Below are positions 53,395 through 62,902 of a stretch of 64,000 bases of DNA, piece after piece. Below the pieces are notes generated by a model. The model ran no database searches. It was not told the origin of the DNA and worked only from the letters and a program-made list of their open reading frames with translations. How positions within the stretch are numbered: the stretch's first letter is position 1; each line of letters starts with the position of its first letter. The stretch is taken from positions 62,001 through 126,000 of the forward strand of contig CAKUXP010000005.1 in the NCBI GenBank assembly GCA_934700345.1, in the 5' to 3' direction. The translations under genes were made by a program, and so were the position numbers. The DNA comes from an uncultured Fibrobacter sp. Its GTDB lineage: Bacteria; Fibrobacterota; Fibrobacteria; Fibrobacterales; Fibrobacteraceae.

Positions 53395-55034
53395 AAGCCT
53401 TGTCCTGGAAGTCGCTCGGATTTTTTTTCGCTTTTTTTTCCTGCGGAGCGTTCGCAGGCCAGTTTTGCGGGACAAGCCAGTTTCAAAAACATTTTTGGAA
53501 TACAAAAAATTTTGGAGCGGCAGCCCGAAGTGCAAGCGTTTCTTCAACAACATGCGACCCGGAGTTTTATTACGATACCTCGGCAATCATGGAACGAAAA
53601 ACTGCACACTTTCGAATCTACTACGTCCTAGAGGGACCGCACAGGACGTCCGAAACCTGGATCGATTCGCTAGCGGGATCCCTCGAAGCCGCTTGGAATT
53701 TCCATACCCGAAAGCACGGAACAAAAAAGCCGAGAGGCGCGAATCCGACTTGGCATTTCCAGAAAAACGGCGACGGCAACCTGTACCCGGTAGAGGTTCT
53801 CGACATCAGCCTTGTGCGCGACAATGCGGTACTGCTAGGAGGCTTCTGCACGGCCTGCATGGGATTGACATTCCCGCCCGAAACTTCCAATCCAGACGAA
53901 ACGGAAATCATCATCGACAACGACTTTCTCTACCCGGACGAGAGCAACCCCACGATCGAATACATTTCCAGTTCCTCTTGCCGTTACGTCCAGGCAACGC
54001 TTCCCGTTACAAACGACTTAACCGGAAAAAACTATTCGAAAGATTACGGGCTTGCGCTCCGCACCACCGCAGTCCATGAACTTTATCACGCCATCCAGGC
54101 GACATATGTCGATTTTCTCGAATACGATTCCTACTGGTTCGAAGCGTCCGCGACCGCACTCGAAGAAATCGCATCGCCTAACGCTAACGATTACTGGATC
54201 TACCTTCCCGCCTTTTTCAAATCCACCGGGACGGCATTTGACCGAATCCCTTCAAATTACGGACTTGCCGTTTGGGGACTTTACAATCTGTACGCCTGGA
54301 ATGAAAATTTCGATACCAGGCTGTGGGAGCGTTTTTCCACCATGCCGGATTCAAGCTTTGCAACCGTTTATGCGAAAGAACTCGCCGCTCGCGAACTTGA
54401 CCCGGATTCCGCCTTTGCCGATTTCGCCCAAAGGCTTTTCTTTGCAGGAGACCGCTCGAGCCTTTCCGATACGTCGCTCCGCTTCACTGCAGACTTTTCC
54501 GACTGGCCATTTTCGCCACATCTGAAAAAGCCGACAGTTTTACCTGTCACACTCGAAGCGCCGTCAATCGGCTACTACCGGATTACGCAAGATACTTTCC
54601 CCGATCTATCCCAATTCGTCGGGAAGGCTTCAGTCGTCCTCTACGGAAAGAATCAAAAGGCGACCTTTTATTCCATGGATACGGTTTCGTGGGCCGGGCT
54701 TTCACCTCTCGTTGCCCAGTCGGAAAACGCGGTACTGGTTCTCTCCAGGCTGCAAGAAACTTCGATCGGCGCTTTACAAACGGATACGCTTCCCATGCGC
54801 AGCTACCCGAATCCGTGGCGAGGCGAAACGCCGCTCTGCTTTGCCGGACTTCCTTCCACAAAGCGATTTCTCGAAATCCGCACTCGCGCAGGGAAACTCG
54901 TCCGCAGATTCTCCTACACAGGAACAAGTTTCTGTATCCGCAACGAAGAAATTCGAAAGCTGATGGCTCCCGGGCTTTATTACTTCAGAGCCGGAGCAAA
55001 GAACAAGGCAAAGCCGTTTCTCGTCGTCTATTAA
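53391..55034 (+). CDS. Secreted HExxH metalloprotease, MXAN_6640-like, with C-terminal sorting-like domain
   Basis: 547 residues from ATG 53391, overlapping the ubiD stop. The signal peptide is cut after AFA. The zinc motif HELYH (residues 229-233) is followed by DFLEYDSYWFEASATALEE, whose Glu may be the third ligand. A central helical part leads to about 80 C-terminal residues starting MRSYPNPWRGETPL and ending GLYYFRAGAKNKAKPF, like T9SS/FlgD-type beta domains used for surface sorting. MXAN_6640-type metalloproteases are poorly known. It is expected in the outer envelope or secreted. Confidence 0.82.
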   Translation: MKALSWKSLGFFFAFFSCGAFAGQFCGTSQFQKHFWNTKNFGAAARSASVSSTTCDPEFYYDTSAIMERKTAHFRIYYVLEGPHRTSETWIDSLAGSLEAAWNFHTRKHGTKKPRGANPTWHFQKNGDGNLYPVEVLDISLVRDNAVLLGGFCTACMGLTFPPETSNPDETEIIIDNDFLYPDESNPTIEYISSSSCRYVQATLPVTNDLTGKNYSKDYGLALRTTAVHELYHAIQATYVDFLEYDSYWFEASATALEEIASPNANDYWIYLPAFFKSTGTAFDRIPSNYGLAVWGLYNLYAWNENFDTRLWERFSTMPDSSFATVYAKELAARELDPDSAFADFAQRLFFAGDRSSLSDTSLRFTADFSDWPFSPHLKKPTVLPVTLEAPSIGYYRITQDTFPDLSQFVGKASVVLYGKNQKATFYSMDTVSWAGLSPLVAQSENAVLVLSRLQETSIGALQTDTLPMRSYPNPWRGETPLCFAGLPSTKRFLEIRTRAGKLVRRFSYTGTSFCIRNEEIRKLMAPGLYYFRAGAKNKAKPFLVVY

Positions 55035-56068
55035 GAATCCAAGTTTCGATTCCTGGCGAGCAGCAGAGAGTCTTCCCCTAAATGTCCAAACGGGCTAAAT
55101 TCCGGTTCGATGCCTGTCCGCCAGGCGAGACCGCTTCCCATCTTTCGAGAAGACCGGATTACGTAAAAGCGATTCCACATTCCCGATGCCAGGATTTTTT
55201 GGGCAAGCGTCCTTCCCGGCTCCACCACCAGACGGTGGACTCCCATCCGGGAAAAATCGTCAATAACCTTTTTCCAGTTCTCGGCAAAACTCTCCGAAAC
55301 CAGAAGCCGGATATCGGCAGAAAGCGAAATGTCTCCCTGGGGAACCCGGCTATAGACAATCGGTCTATCCGTCGGATTTTCAAAAAGGTGCAGGTTTGCC
55401 GAGAGTTTCCGGCTTCCGCAAAAAACGGCTCGGTGCGGGCTGTTGCCCGAGACTCCTCGCACGGTCAAGCGCGGATTATCCAAATTCGCCGTTCCTCCGC
55501 CGACAAGAATATATTCCGCCGAACGCCGCCATCTAGCCGTCCATTCGTCCGCGGCGCAACCCGTTATGCGAACCGGGCTTCCGCCAGAGCTTGCGATAAA
55601 TCCGTCCGCCGACTCCGCGATCTTGCATTCGACAAACGTCCGATTGTTTCGTACAAAGTAATCATACGCTTCGTAAAAAGACAGAAAATTCTCGGGAGGC
55701 TTCACATATCGCGAATCAATTCCCGCATCCGAGAGAATCTTTTCGCTCTTTCCAAAAACCAGCGGATTGGGATCTCGATGCGCAAAGAATACATTCCGGA
55801 TTCCCGCCGCGATAATCGCGTTTGTACATGGAGGCGTCCGACCAAAATGGCAGCACGGTTCAAGCGTAACATACAAGGTTGCCCCACGCGCCTCAACGCC
55901 AGCATCCCGAAGAGCCATCACTTCCGCATGGGATCCGTGTACGACCTGCGTATGTCCGCGACCGACTACCGTCCCATTATTCACGACTACCGCCCCGACC
56001 GCCGGATTGGGAAAGGATATCCCTACTGCAGACAGGGCTTCTTCAAAAGCCAGTTCAATGAAATTCAT
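55031..56068 (-). CDS. ribD: Bifunctional riboflavin biosynthesis protein RibD
   Basis: 345 residues from ATG 56068, overlapping the PAS gene by 14 bases. The deaminase domain has zinc ligands His47-Ala-Glu49 (HAEV), Cys72 (EPCCHFGRTPPC) and Cys81. The reductase domain (residues about 150-345) has GGGTANLDNPRLTVR. RibD deaminates and reduces pyrimidine intermediates. It is the last gene of the minus run 61967-55031. Other rib genes are not present. Confidence 0.95.
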   Translation of the reverse strand: MNFIELAFEEALSAVGISFPNPAVGAVVVNNGTVVGRGHTQVVHGSHAEVMALRDAGVEARGATLYVTLEPCCHFGRTPPCTNAIIAAGIRNVFFAHRDPNPLVFGKSEKILSDAGIDSRYVKPPENFLSFYEAYDYFVRNNRTFVECKIAESADGFIASSGGSPVRITGCAADEWTARWRRSAEYILVGGGTANLDNPRLTVRGVSGNSPHRAVFCGSRKLSANLHLFENPTDRPIVYSRVPQGDISLSADIRLLVSESFAENWKKVIDDFSRMGVHRLVVEPGRTLAQKILASGMWNRFYVIRSSRKMGSGLAWRTGIEPEFSPFGHLGEDSLLLARNRNLDS

Positions 56069-56909
56069 CGTTATCTAAAGCCACACGGCTTACACCGTAA
56101 AGGATAAACTGTCCCATGTCGTTTTTTTCAAGCGTACTGCGCGTCACGAACTTGACGATGCTGCCATCCCGATTTTTCACATGTACATTGAATCCTTGCG
56201 GTTCATCGCGCGTTGCCCCGTTTTTCAGAAGAATCTCGATTCTGTGATTCAGCATTTCGCGAAACGCCAAAATGTCCTCTTTCGGGAAAAATTCCTCGTT
56301 CGAAGGAAGCAGCCCGGCCTTGCGGTCATCGATGCCAAAACGTTCGCGCGTTACATCCGTAATAATCGTAAGGGCTCGCGAAGAACAGTCCAACGTCCAG
56401 ATGATATTGAACGAATTGTTCAGCATAATAGCCATCCGACGCTTTGTCTCGATCAGCTCCTCGCTGATACGCATCCGATCGTTTATCGGAAAATAGGAAC
56501 AGCAAAGCAAGGTACGGGAGCCGTCTTCCGTAAAGAATCCGTAGTTCTCGTACCATTGCCAGCCATAGCGGATATCGCGCAGCCGAATGCGGACACAGTC
56601 GAAAGTTTTCGATGTACGGGCAAAGCGAAGCGCGACTTCAAGAAGCTTTAAATCATCGGGATGTATTACTTCCCGCGGATCATGCTCCGAAACGTTTTTT
56701 TCCGGAATGCCGATGATTTCGAGCAATGCGTTCGAAGCGATCATAACCCGAGTCGAGTCCAGATCCAGAACCGCCCACAGGGACTTCGTATTCCGGGCAA
56801 TCGTATCGATAATCCTGAATTTCCTTTTTAGTTTTCTATTTTGAACAAGCGTCCAGGCTAAGGCGATCAAAAGCAGCAAGATAAAAAACGTCAGTGTAAC
56901 CATAACCAT
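56055..56909 (-). CDS. Membrane-anchored double-PAS protein without output domain
   Basis: 284 residues from ATG 56909 (another ATG at 56903). One N-terminal helix (LTFFILLLLIALAWTLV) is followed by two PAS-like modules: residues about 36-140 (IIGIPEKNVSEHDPREVIHPDDLKL) and about 155-275 (ERFGIDDRKAGLL...FFPKEDILAFREMLNHRIE). Normally such proteins continue into a kinase, GGDEF or chemoreceptor domain; here none follows. It may be a truncated sensor or a partner that signals by protein contact. ribD overlaps its 3' end. Confidence 0.8.
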   Translation of the reverse strand: MVMVTLTFFILLLLIALAWTLVQNRKLKRKFRIIDTIARNTKSLWAVLDLDSTRVMIASNALLEIIGIPEKNVSEHDPREVIHPDDLKLLEVALRFARTSKTFDCVRIRLRDIRYGWQWYENYGFFTEDGSRTLLCCSYFPINDRMRISEELIETKRRMAIMLNNSFNIIWTLDCSSRALTIITDVTRERFGIDDRKAGLLPSNEEFFPKEDILAFREMLNHRIEILLKNGATRDEPQGFNVHVKNRDGSIVKFVTRSTLEKNDMGQFILYGVSRVALDNDEFH

Positions 56910-56957
56910 AATTTAACAAAATAAATCAGAAGGAAAAACCTTTCACTTACATACATT

Positions 56958-57722
56958 CTAAAATTTACTTTTCATATCGTAAGTTCCAGGGGAATTGCGG
57001 TAAAAAAGCCCGCCCATTCGGGAATTCATATAAGCCCCATCCCGATGCATCCCAAACGCCGCACCCCAGTTTTGAAAACCGAAGATGATGCCAACGCCGA
57101 CTTTAGGACCAGGATAGGCGACGCTTCCCTGCAATTCCAAGACGCCTAGCCGAAATTTTTCGCCAAGCACTACGAGAAAGCCGATCGGACGCTGGTAAAG
57201 AACGGCAGCTTCGCTCCGGAATTTTTCGTTCGAGAGCCAGAGAACATTTCCCGCAAACGAGCCGCTTTCAAAATCCGTCGGAAGACTTCCCCAAAGCCCG
57301 CACGAAAAGCGAGAGCTTCCATTCCAGGAAACACCGGCCCGTCCCACAGCCCGCCACCAGGTCGCTTCGCCGGGAACCACCTGGATATCGAGATTGCCGC
57401 CGGCGCCAATCCGGAACGACGAAATGGCGAAGGACGATTCGATTCCGAAGTTCTCGCTGCGATATAGCGAATCGAGAAAGGAACTCGTAAAGGAAGCCCC
57501 CAACCGGTAGCGCAGATTTCCCCACTCGGAAAAAATCCCGAAAACCTCGTACTCGACACCTTCCATCGGTTCGGTCCAGACAAGTCCGAGCCGAAAACCG
57601 GAAGCCTTCCGCGACGGATTTTTTCCCAGGACATCAAACCAGCCTGGATTCCAAGGTTCCGGAATCCGGATTTCCGCCCAAAGCGTTCCTAGAAAGAACA
57701 GGGTGCACAGGAGAACCTTCAT
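56958..57722 (-). CDS. Predicted outer-membrane beta-barrel-like protein
   Basis: 254 residues from ATG 57722 with GAGGAA upstream. The signal peptide is cut at LWA|EI. The mature part has alternating aromatic and small residues in about eight to ten strands (GFRLGLVWTEPMEG, RAVGRAGVSWNGSSRFSCG, LELQGSVAYPGPKVGVGIIFGF), as in small barrels. It resembles PorV/PorP-like proteins of type IX secretion in general shape only. It follows the lamin-tail gene by 6 bases. Confidence 0.65.
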   Translation of the reverse strand: MKVLLCTLFFLGTLWAEIRIPEPWNPGWFDVLGKNPSRKASGFRLGLVWTEPMEGVEYEVFGIFSEWGNLRYRLGASFTSSFLDSLYRSENFGIESSFAISSFRIGAGGNLDIQVVPGEATWWRAVGRAGVSWNGSSRFSCGLWGSLPTDFESGSFAGNVLWLSNEKFRSEAAVLYQRPIGFLVVLGEKFRLGVLELQGSVAYPGPKVGVGIIFGFQNWGAAFGMHRDGAYMNSRMGGLFYRNSPGTYDMKSKF

Positions 57723-57728
57723 ATTTCC

Positions 57729-59171
57729 TCACGGGCGAAGAATGACGCCGATACGTTTTTCCGAATTTCCCTGGGAAATACGCAAGAAGTTCGGTCCGGG
57801 AAATCCCCTGTCGAGAAGCGGAATCTCAATCCATCGGTTTCCGTCAGTATCTGCGGCAAGCGTCTTTTTCCACAAGAGATTTCCATTGCCCGAGATCAGT
57901 TCTACAAGAACCCCCTCGCCGCCCTGGACCCGAATCATCAGGGGGTTCTCCCGGTTCTTTCTCGAAAAGACACGCGCATTCCACTCCACTTGGAAAGGAA
58001 GTTCGCCCACCGCACCCGAGGCAAGGCTCCCCGGAGTCTGAAAACCCGGACTGTTCTCCTTGCGACCCGTCGCCGTCGAAAACCCCGCGGGGCAATGTGT
58101 CTGAATCCGCGCGAACTTTCCCCATACGACGGAATCCACCTTTTCGTTTCCGTAACACAGATACAGCGAATCGGAACCGTTTTTCAGATAGCCGAAGTTT
58201 ACGGCGAGAATCCGCACATCGTCATTTCCGACAAAGCTTCGCATCCCGAGTGTATCCTTGGAGAGGACGATGCTTTCACGGCTTCCTATTTTTACATCGG
58301 GCAGCTTTGCGTTACGGTTTCCGCATAACCTCATCCCGGACAGGGATATATCGCGCAAGCCGCCATGATAGATTTCAATCCACTCCGGGACGCCTTCTTC
58401 CGGGCAAGGATGCACTTCCGAAAACCGCAACGGAAAGTTTCCGGCGATAGCGACCAGCGTATCGAACGTATCGTTTCCGGGAATATCGTCCGGCGGCCAT
58501 GCCGCGACAATTTCAAGAGCCTTTGCCGAAAGGCGCGTATCGAAACGGGAACGGACATTCCTTTCCAGAGTTCCCGCCCATGCGTTTTCCGACAGGGAGC
58601 TTTCCGAGCGGAACGAAGCCCGAACCCGAGCCGAATCGCAACCGAGAAGCGTCCATTCGCCCTTCCAGACGGAAGCCTCCACAAAAAGCGAATCGATTCG
58701 CAAACGGCAATCGTTTACCCCCGATTCGAAGTTTCCATCCGGGAGTCCGGGAGTCGGCAAGGAAAATTCCCAAGCGTCAAAAGCGGAATCTCTCCGCACA
58801 AACGAATACCCCGACTTCGGGACCGGAAGTTCCGCGACATCCTCGCAAGAACCGCTCCACAATCTCCATACAGCCTTCCGGGAATTCGGCAGGGCGCTTC
58901 CTACAAGACTTTTGCATAGAATCGGAACGTCAGGACAGAGCGACGTATCGCGGATAAGAAGGATCCGATCCGCGCTTTCGGGAGCTATTCCCTCCCAGAC
59001 TTTTTTTTCTTCGTGATAGACGGAAACGGTATCGCGCAACGGAGCATGCGGAAGGCGAATCTCGACAAATTCCCCGCGAGCATCCTCCACATCGGAAGGG
59101 TCGGGCAATATTTCGACAAATCGCGGACACGTTCCCACGGCAAGGGCAAACGCCACGGCAATTAAATTCAT
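57729..59171 (-). CDS. Secreted lamin-tail-domain protein
   Basis: 480 residues from ATG 59171. The signal peptide is short (LIAVAFALAVG). Two LTD-like modules are seen: residues about 17-140 (RFVEILPDPSDVEDARGEFVEIRL) and about 255-365 (RFSEVHPCPEEGVPEWIEIYHGG, ISLSGMRLCG). The C-terminal 110 residues have a FlgD-like or sorting-like beta domain (GVLVELISGNGNLLWKKTL). Six to eight Cys probably form disulfides. LTD proteins are surface proteins of unknown role in Bacteroidota and relatives. Confidence 0.78.
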   Translation of the reverse strand: MNLIAVAFALAVGTCPRFVEILPDPSDVEDARGEFVEIRLPHAPLRDTVSVYHEEKKVWEGIAPESADRILLIRDTSLCPDVPILCKSLVGSALPNSRKAVWRLWSGSCEDVAELPVPKSGYSFVRRDSAFDAWEFSLPTPGLPDGNFESGVNDCRLRIDSLFVEASVWKGEWTLLGCDSARVRASFRSESSLSENAWAGTLERNVRSRFDTRLSAKALEIVAAWPPDDIPGNDTFDTLVAIAGNFPLRFSEVHPCPEEGVPEWIEIYHGGLRDISLSGMRLCGNRNAKLPDVKIGSRESIVLSKDTLGMRSFVGNDDVRILAVNFGYLKNGSDSLYLCYGNEKVDSVVWGKFARIQTHCPAGFSTATGRKENSPGFQTPGSLASGAVGELPFQVEWNARVFSRKNRENPLMIRVQGGEGVLVELISGNGNLLWKKTLAADTDGNRWIEIPLLDRGFPGPNFLRISQGNSEKRIGVILRP

Positions 59172-59220
59172 GAATGTCTAAGCGCAAATCCAAAGACAGC
59201 CGTCTCGAGAAAAGGGCCGC

Positions 59221-60141
59221 TTACTGGATTGCGTATTCTCCAGGGAGAATATAGCGAAGCGGGTTTTCCGGCCTAGAATTCAGCCAGACCTCGTAATGGA
59301 GATGAGGACCGGCGGAAAGCCCGGTGTTGCCCATGTATCCCAACAATTGGTAACGTTTGATCAGCTGCCCCTGCTTCACGGAAATCGTCTGCATGTGACC
59401 GTATTTCGTCACAAACCCGTTTCCATGGTCTAGGGCAACGTAATTTCCAAAGGAATCGCTGCGACGCGCGATGGCCACCACCCCGTCCGCCGTCGCGTAA
59501 ATCGGAGTCCAGCGGCTGTTCGAAATATCCACGCCGTTGTGCATTTTCCCGACTTCACCCGTAATCGGATGGATGCGATGTCCAAACGCCGAAGCATAGC
59601 GACCTGTCGTCGGGGAAATTGAAGGGATGTGGCGCCAGTTTGCATACTGCTGCCCGGCAAAGCCTGCGATTTCCCGGAAATTCTTTTCGTTTTCCAAAGC
59701 CTTGGCGCGGAACTGTTCCGCTTTCGCTTTTAGCGAGAGGGAATGGTCGAGAATCGGCTGGGCGATTCTCGAAAGACGCCGTTCCGGGCTTTCCGGTCCG
59801 CCGATAGACATCTCCCGGCTAGAGCGATCCGTCGGATTCAGTCCGAACTTGTAATGGAGCAAGTCCTCGTTCGCAAAGCGGGACTCCATCATCCGGTTCA
59901 AAGAATCCAGGCGCACCTGTTCACGGTCCAGCTTCTCGGACAAAGCGACGCGATTGTCGATCATCCTGCCTTTCAAGAAGCCGTAAGAAAAGTGGACGCC
60001 TTCCTGGAGGACAAGCAAAGCGATTCCCAAAAAGACAAGAGCCTTTCCCGCGCAAAAGATGCGCTTCGAAAATTCGGGAAGACGCAACGAATGCGATCTA
60101 GACGAACCTTCGACGTGAAAAGACAGCTTGAAAAATTTCAT
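59221..60141 (-). CDS. M23-family peptidoglycan endopeptidase with coiled-coil region
   Basis: 306 residues from ATG 60141; the frame runs on upstream but only the shorter form starts with MKFFKLSFHVEG, typical of the group. One membrane helix (ALVFLGIALLVLQEGV) and a coiled coil (residues about 60-150) precede the peptidase domain. Zinc ligands are in GKMHNGVDISNS and the HLHYEVW motif. It cuts peptide crosslinks in peptidoglycan, likely during envelope growth or division. It is part of the envelope run. Confidence 0.92.
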   Translation of the reverse strand: MKFFKLSFHVEGSSRSHSLRLPEFSKRIFCAGKALVFLGIALLVLQEGVHFSYGFLKGRMIDNRVALSEKLDREQVRLDSLNRMMESRFANEDLLHYKFGLNPTDRSSREMSIGGPESPERRLSRIAQPILDHSLSLKAKAEQFRAKALENEKNFREIAGFAGQQYANWRHIPSISPTTGRYASAFGHRIHPITGEVGKMHNGVDISNSRWTPIYATADGVVAIARRSDSFGNYVALDHGNGFVTKYGHMQTISVKQGQLIKRYQLLGYMGNTGLSAGPHLHYEVWLNSRPENPLRYILPGEYAIQ

Positions 60142-60154
60142 GGTGAAAGGCAAT

Positions 60155-61642
60155 TTAATAAATAATTCGATAGACGACGAGCGACTCGCTGGATTCATAG
60201 CCGACAACCAGGAGAGGTTCTCCCGGAATCGGGCTTTCGTCCGCAGGGACAAAAAGAATTCCTTCGGGTCCACGGTCCTTCGCGCTTGCCATGTAGTCTA
60301 TCAGACGAGGCGTTTCCGGATTTTCAAGCGAAAAGGTCGCGATTCCGCTCGAACGTTCTAGTCCCAAAAAGGCAAAGAGCTCCCCGCGGATTTTCCCGAC
60401 AGCGACATTTTCCGGTTCGGGACCTTTCTTCTTGCTGCGGGCGTCCGCCTTGACCTTTTTCTTTTTGGAATTCCAGTTGAAAAGCGCCGGAGCGCGTTCC
60501 GCCGAAATTCTTTCGATTGCCTCGCCGCTGTTCCAGAGACGCTTTCCCGTCTTTCCGTCAAAAAGACTCATGGAGCGACCGCCGAACGTGTTCAGATAGC
60601 GACACGGTTCGTTTCCGTCGCAGGGATTTTCCGCATCGATAGGCAGAGGTCCAAGCTTGCGGACGAGCGACTCCGTAAAAACGCTTCGTTCCAAAATTCC
60701 CGTGCGCAAAAGCAAATCCGCCCGGGTCTCATCCGTATAGGACGAAAAATCCCGGCTTGCGCCCTCATCCGCCGAAAGCACATAGAGTTTTCCGCTTTTT
60801 TCGAACACGGCAATGCCGTCCGGCTGGAGCTCGCCTCGAACCGGCACCTGTTCTATCAAAATTTTCCCGTCATCCTGATAGTCAAAGCCGTTTCCCTTCA
60901 AGGAATGATCGACCGAACCCAAGCCCCAGATTTTTTCGACGGTCTTTTTCCGAACATCGATTTTCGCCATCGCATTGTTTTCCTGGAGCGAGACAAAGGC
61001 GAATTTTCCATCCGGCGAAAAGGCGATATATTCGGGTTCTAGATTTTGCAGATAGCCGCCAGGGCCGCCGAGCCTCACCCCGGAACTCGCAAGGGAAAGG
61101 CTGTCAAACATTCCAAAAGTCAATTCCTGAGCCGTCGCGCGCTCAACGCCTTCCGACAGATCGACAAGTCCGACGCTTCCCTCGGGATCTTCATGTGTTT
61201 CTTCGTCAAATTCACCTTCACAGGCGACAAGAACCGTTTTCCCATCGGGAGAAAAGGCGACCATGTCGGGTTGCGCTCCGACGGAAAAAGTCCGAAGCTT
61301 TACCAAGTCACGATTCTGGATTTCGAATAAGTGAAGAAATCCCGGTGCAGTTTTCGGAATGTTCGTTTCGACAACGGCGACAAGGTTCCGGTAAGCGGCA
61401 ACGCTCGGGACTTCCATGCGAAACGTCAGGACGTTCAGCACTTGAGGCTTTGCCGGATTCTTTAAGGATACCACGGAGAGTTCTTCATCGCCCGACGCGA
61501 CAACAAGAATTTTTTGCTCGGGAACATAGACGGCGATTTCCGCCCCGGGGAGACCGCCCGATTTATCGAGACGGCCCATTTCCCGAAGCTCAAACGAAAA
61601 GGCTATCGTCCCTAGAAAAAGAATGCAGCGAATAAAATTCAT
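60155..61642 (-). CDS. Choice-of-anchor I family secreted beta-propeller protein
   Basis: 495 residues from ATG 61642. The signal peptide is followed by WD-like blades with PDMVAFSPDGKTVLVACEGE, PEYIAFSPDGKFAFVSLQENNAMAKID, and GPEGILFVPADESP. These are typical of 'choice-of-anchor I' proteins related to phytase- or PhoX-like propellers. A basic KKKKVKADARSKKKG insertion lies near residue 395. The function is uncertain; phosphatase activity is possible but the metal site is not visible. It starts 2 bases after the preceding gene's stop. Confidence 0.85.
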   Translation of the reverse strand: MNFIRCILFLGTIAFSFELREMGRLDKSGGLPGAEIAVYVPEQKILVVASGDEELSVVSLKNPAKPQVLNVLTFRMEVPSVAAYRNLVAVVETNIPKTAPGFLHLFEIQNRDLVKLRTFSVGAQPDMVAFSPDGKTVLVACEGEFDEETHEDPEGSVGLVDLSEGVERATAQELTFGMFDSLSLASSGVRLGGPGGYLQNLEPEYIAFSPDGKFAFVSLQENNAMAKIDVRKKTVEKIWGLGSVDHSLKGNGFDYQDDGKILIEQVPVRGELQPDGIAVFEKSGKLYVLSADEGASRDFSSYTDETRADLLLRTGILERSVFTESLVRKLGPLPIDAENPCDGNEPCRYLNTFGGRSMSLFDGKTGKRLWNSGEAIERISAERAPALFNWNSKKKKVKADARSKKKGPEPENVAVGKIRGELFAFLGLERSSGIATFSLENPETPRLIDYMASAKDRGPEGILFVPADESPIPGEPLLVVGYESSESLVVYRIIY

Positions 61643-61643
61643 A

Positions 61644-61967
61644 TTAAAAAACAAGCCAACCGACCAAAAAGCCCACCAAGGCTCCGCCGAGAAAAGCCCC
61701 GGCCGTCGAAGCCATTTCCATGGAACGATCGCGATTCACCTTGCGGTCCATCTGCGCATCGACAGCAATCGTAAGCGCCTGCTTGCACTTGGCATAGTTT
61801 ACGGAAAGCATCGAATCCGACGGACACGTTTCAGGAGGAGCGAGAGAAACCGTTTCTGCAGAAGTTTCCGCGACCGCCGTTTTTTCAACAGCCGCAAGGG
61901 AATCTGTCAAATCTTCGGCAAAAAGCGCCGACGAAAGAAACAGCAGGCTCAATAGGATTTTTTTCAT
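61644..61967 (-). CDS. Small exported protein with glycine-rich C-terminal membrane helix
   Basis: 107 residues from ATG 61967. A signal peptide (LLSLLFLSSALFA) is followed by an acidic stretch, a two-Cys segment (ETCPSDS...YAKCKQA), and a C-terminal helix AGAFLGGALVGFLVGWLVF with GxxxG spacing, like glycine-zipper anchors. I do not recognise the family. It is first in the minus-strand envelope unit. Confidence 0.72.
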   Translation of the reverse strand: MKKILLSLLFLSSALFAEDLTDSLAAVEKTAVAETSAETVSLAPPETCPSDSMLSVNYAKCKQALTIAVDAQMDRKVNRDRSMEMASTAGAFLGGALVGFLVGWLVF

Positions 61968-61996
61968 ACCGTAAAATTAGTTACATTTCAGAACCT

Positions 61997-62902
61997 ATGG
62001 AAGAAGATCGCGTCAAAACAGCGCAAAGAGTCACGTGGCACGGCTTTTTTGTTAACCTAATCCTCACCATCGGAAAACTGCTCGCCGGGATTTTCGGAAA
62101 TTCATCCGCCATGGTAGCCGACGGCATCCATTCCCTTTCGGATTTTGCGACCGACGCAGTTGTCCTTGTCTTTGTCCGCATTTCCGGAGAAGAACGCGAC
62201 AGGAACCATCCCTACGGACACGGAAAATTCGAGACGATGGCTTCGATGCTGATTAGCCTTGCCCTGCTCGCAGTCGCCATCGGGATTTTCGTAAGCGGCG
62301 TCCAAAAAATCGTCCAGATACTCCAAGGCGACGTACCTAAAACTCCGGGAATCATCGCCCTCGTCGCAGCGGTCGTCTGCATCGCATCAAAGGAGATGCT
62401 CTACCGCTACACAGCCCACGCCGGGCATCGCATCAATAGCCAGGCGCTTATCGCCAATGCGTGGCATCACCGTTCCGACGCCCTGTCAAGCATCGGAACC
62501 CTTCTCGGAATCGGCGGAGCGTTCTTCCTCGGCGGCAAATTCACCATTCTCGACCCGATTGCCGCAGTCCTCGTCAGCATCTTCATCATCAAGGTCGCCT
62601 TCCAGATCGGATTTCCCACCGTCCAGGAACTTCTCGAAGCGTCCCTTCCGCCCGATGTCGAAAAGGAAATCTGCGATATCATCCGCAACACGGACAAGGT
62701 TCGCTGGCTGCACAATCTGCAGACCCGAAAAATCGGAAACGATTACGCCATCGATGTCCACATCAAGCTTGACCGGAACATTTCGCTAGTCGAAGCCCAC
62801 GACGTCGCGACGTCCATCGAAAAGCAACTGCGCGCCAAATACGGAAAGCGTACACAAATTAACGTCCACATGGAACCACTTTCGGAATCCGGAAATGCCT
62901 AA
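61997..62902 (+). CDS. Cation diffusion facilitator (FieF/Zn-Fe exporter type)
   Basis: 301 residues from ATG 61997. Six membrane helices carry the metal-site motifs SDFATD preceded by DGIHSLSD in helix 2 and NAWHHRSDALSS in helix 5. A cytoplasmic C-terminal domain (VHIKLDRNISLVEAHDVATSIEKQL) follows. HD-type sites favour Zn2+, Fe2+ or Mn2+. It overlaps the next gene by 8 bases. Confidence 0.93.
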   Translation: MEEDRVKTAQRVTWHGFFVNLILTIGKLLAGIFGNSSAMVADGIHSLSDFATDAVVLVFVRISGEERDRNHPYGHGKFETMASMLISLALLAVAIGIFVSGVQKIVQILQGDVPKTPGIIALVAAVVCIASKEMLYRYTAHAGHRINSQALIANAWHHRSDALSSIGTLLGIGGAFFLGGKFTILDPIAAVLVSIFIIKVAFQIGFPTVQELLEASLPPDVEKEICDIIRNTDKVRWLHNLQTRKIGNDYAIDVHIKLDRNISLVEAHDVATSIEKQLRAKYGKRTQINVHMEPLSESGNA

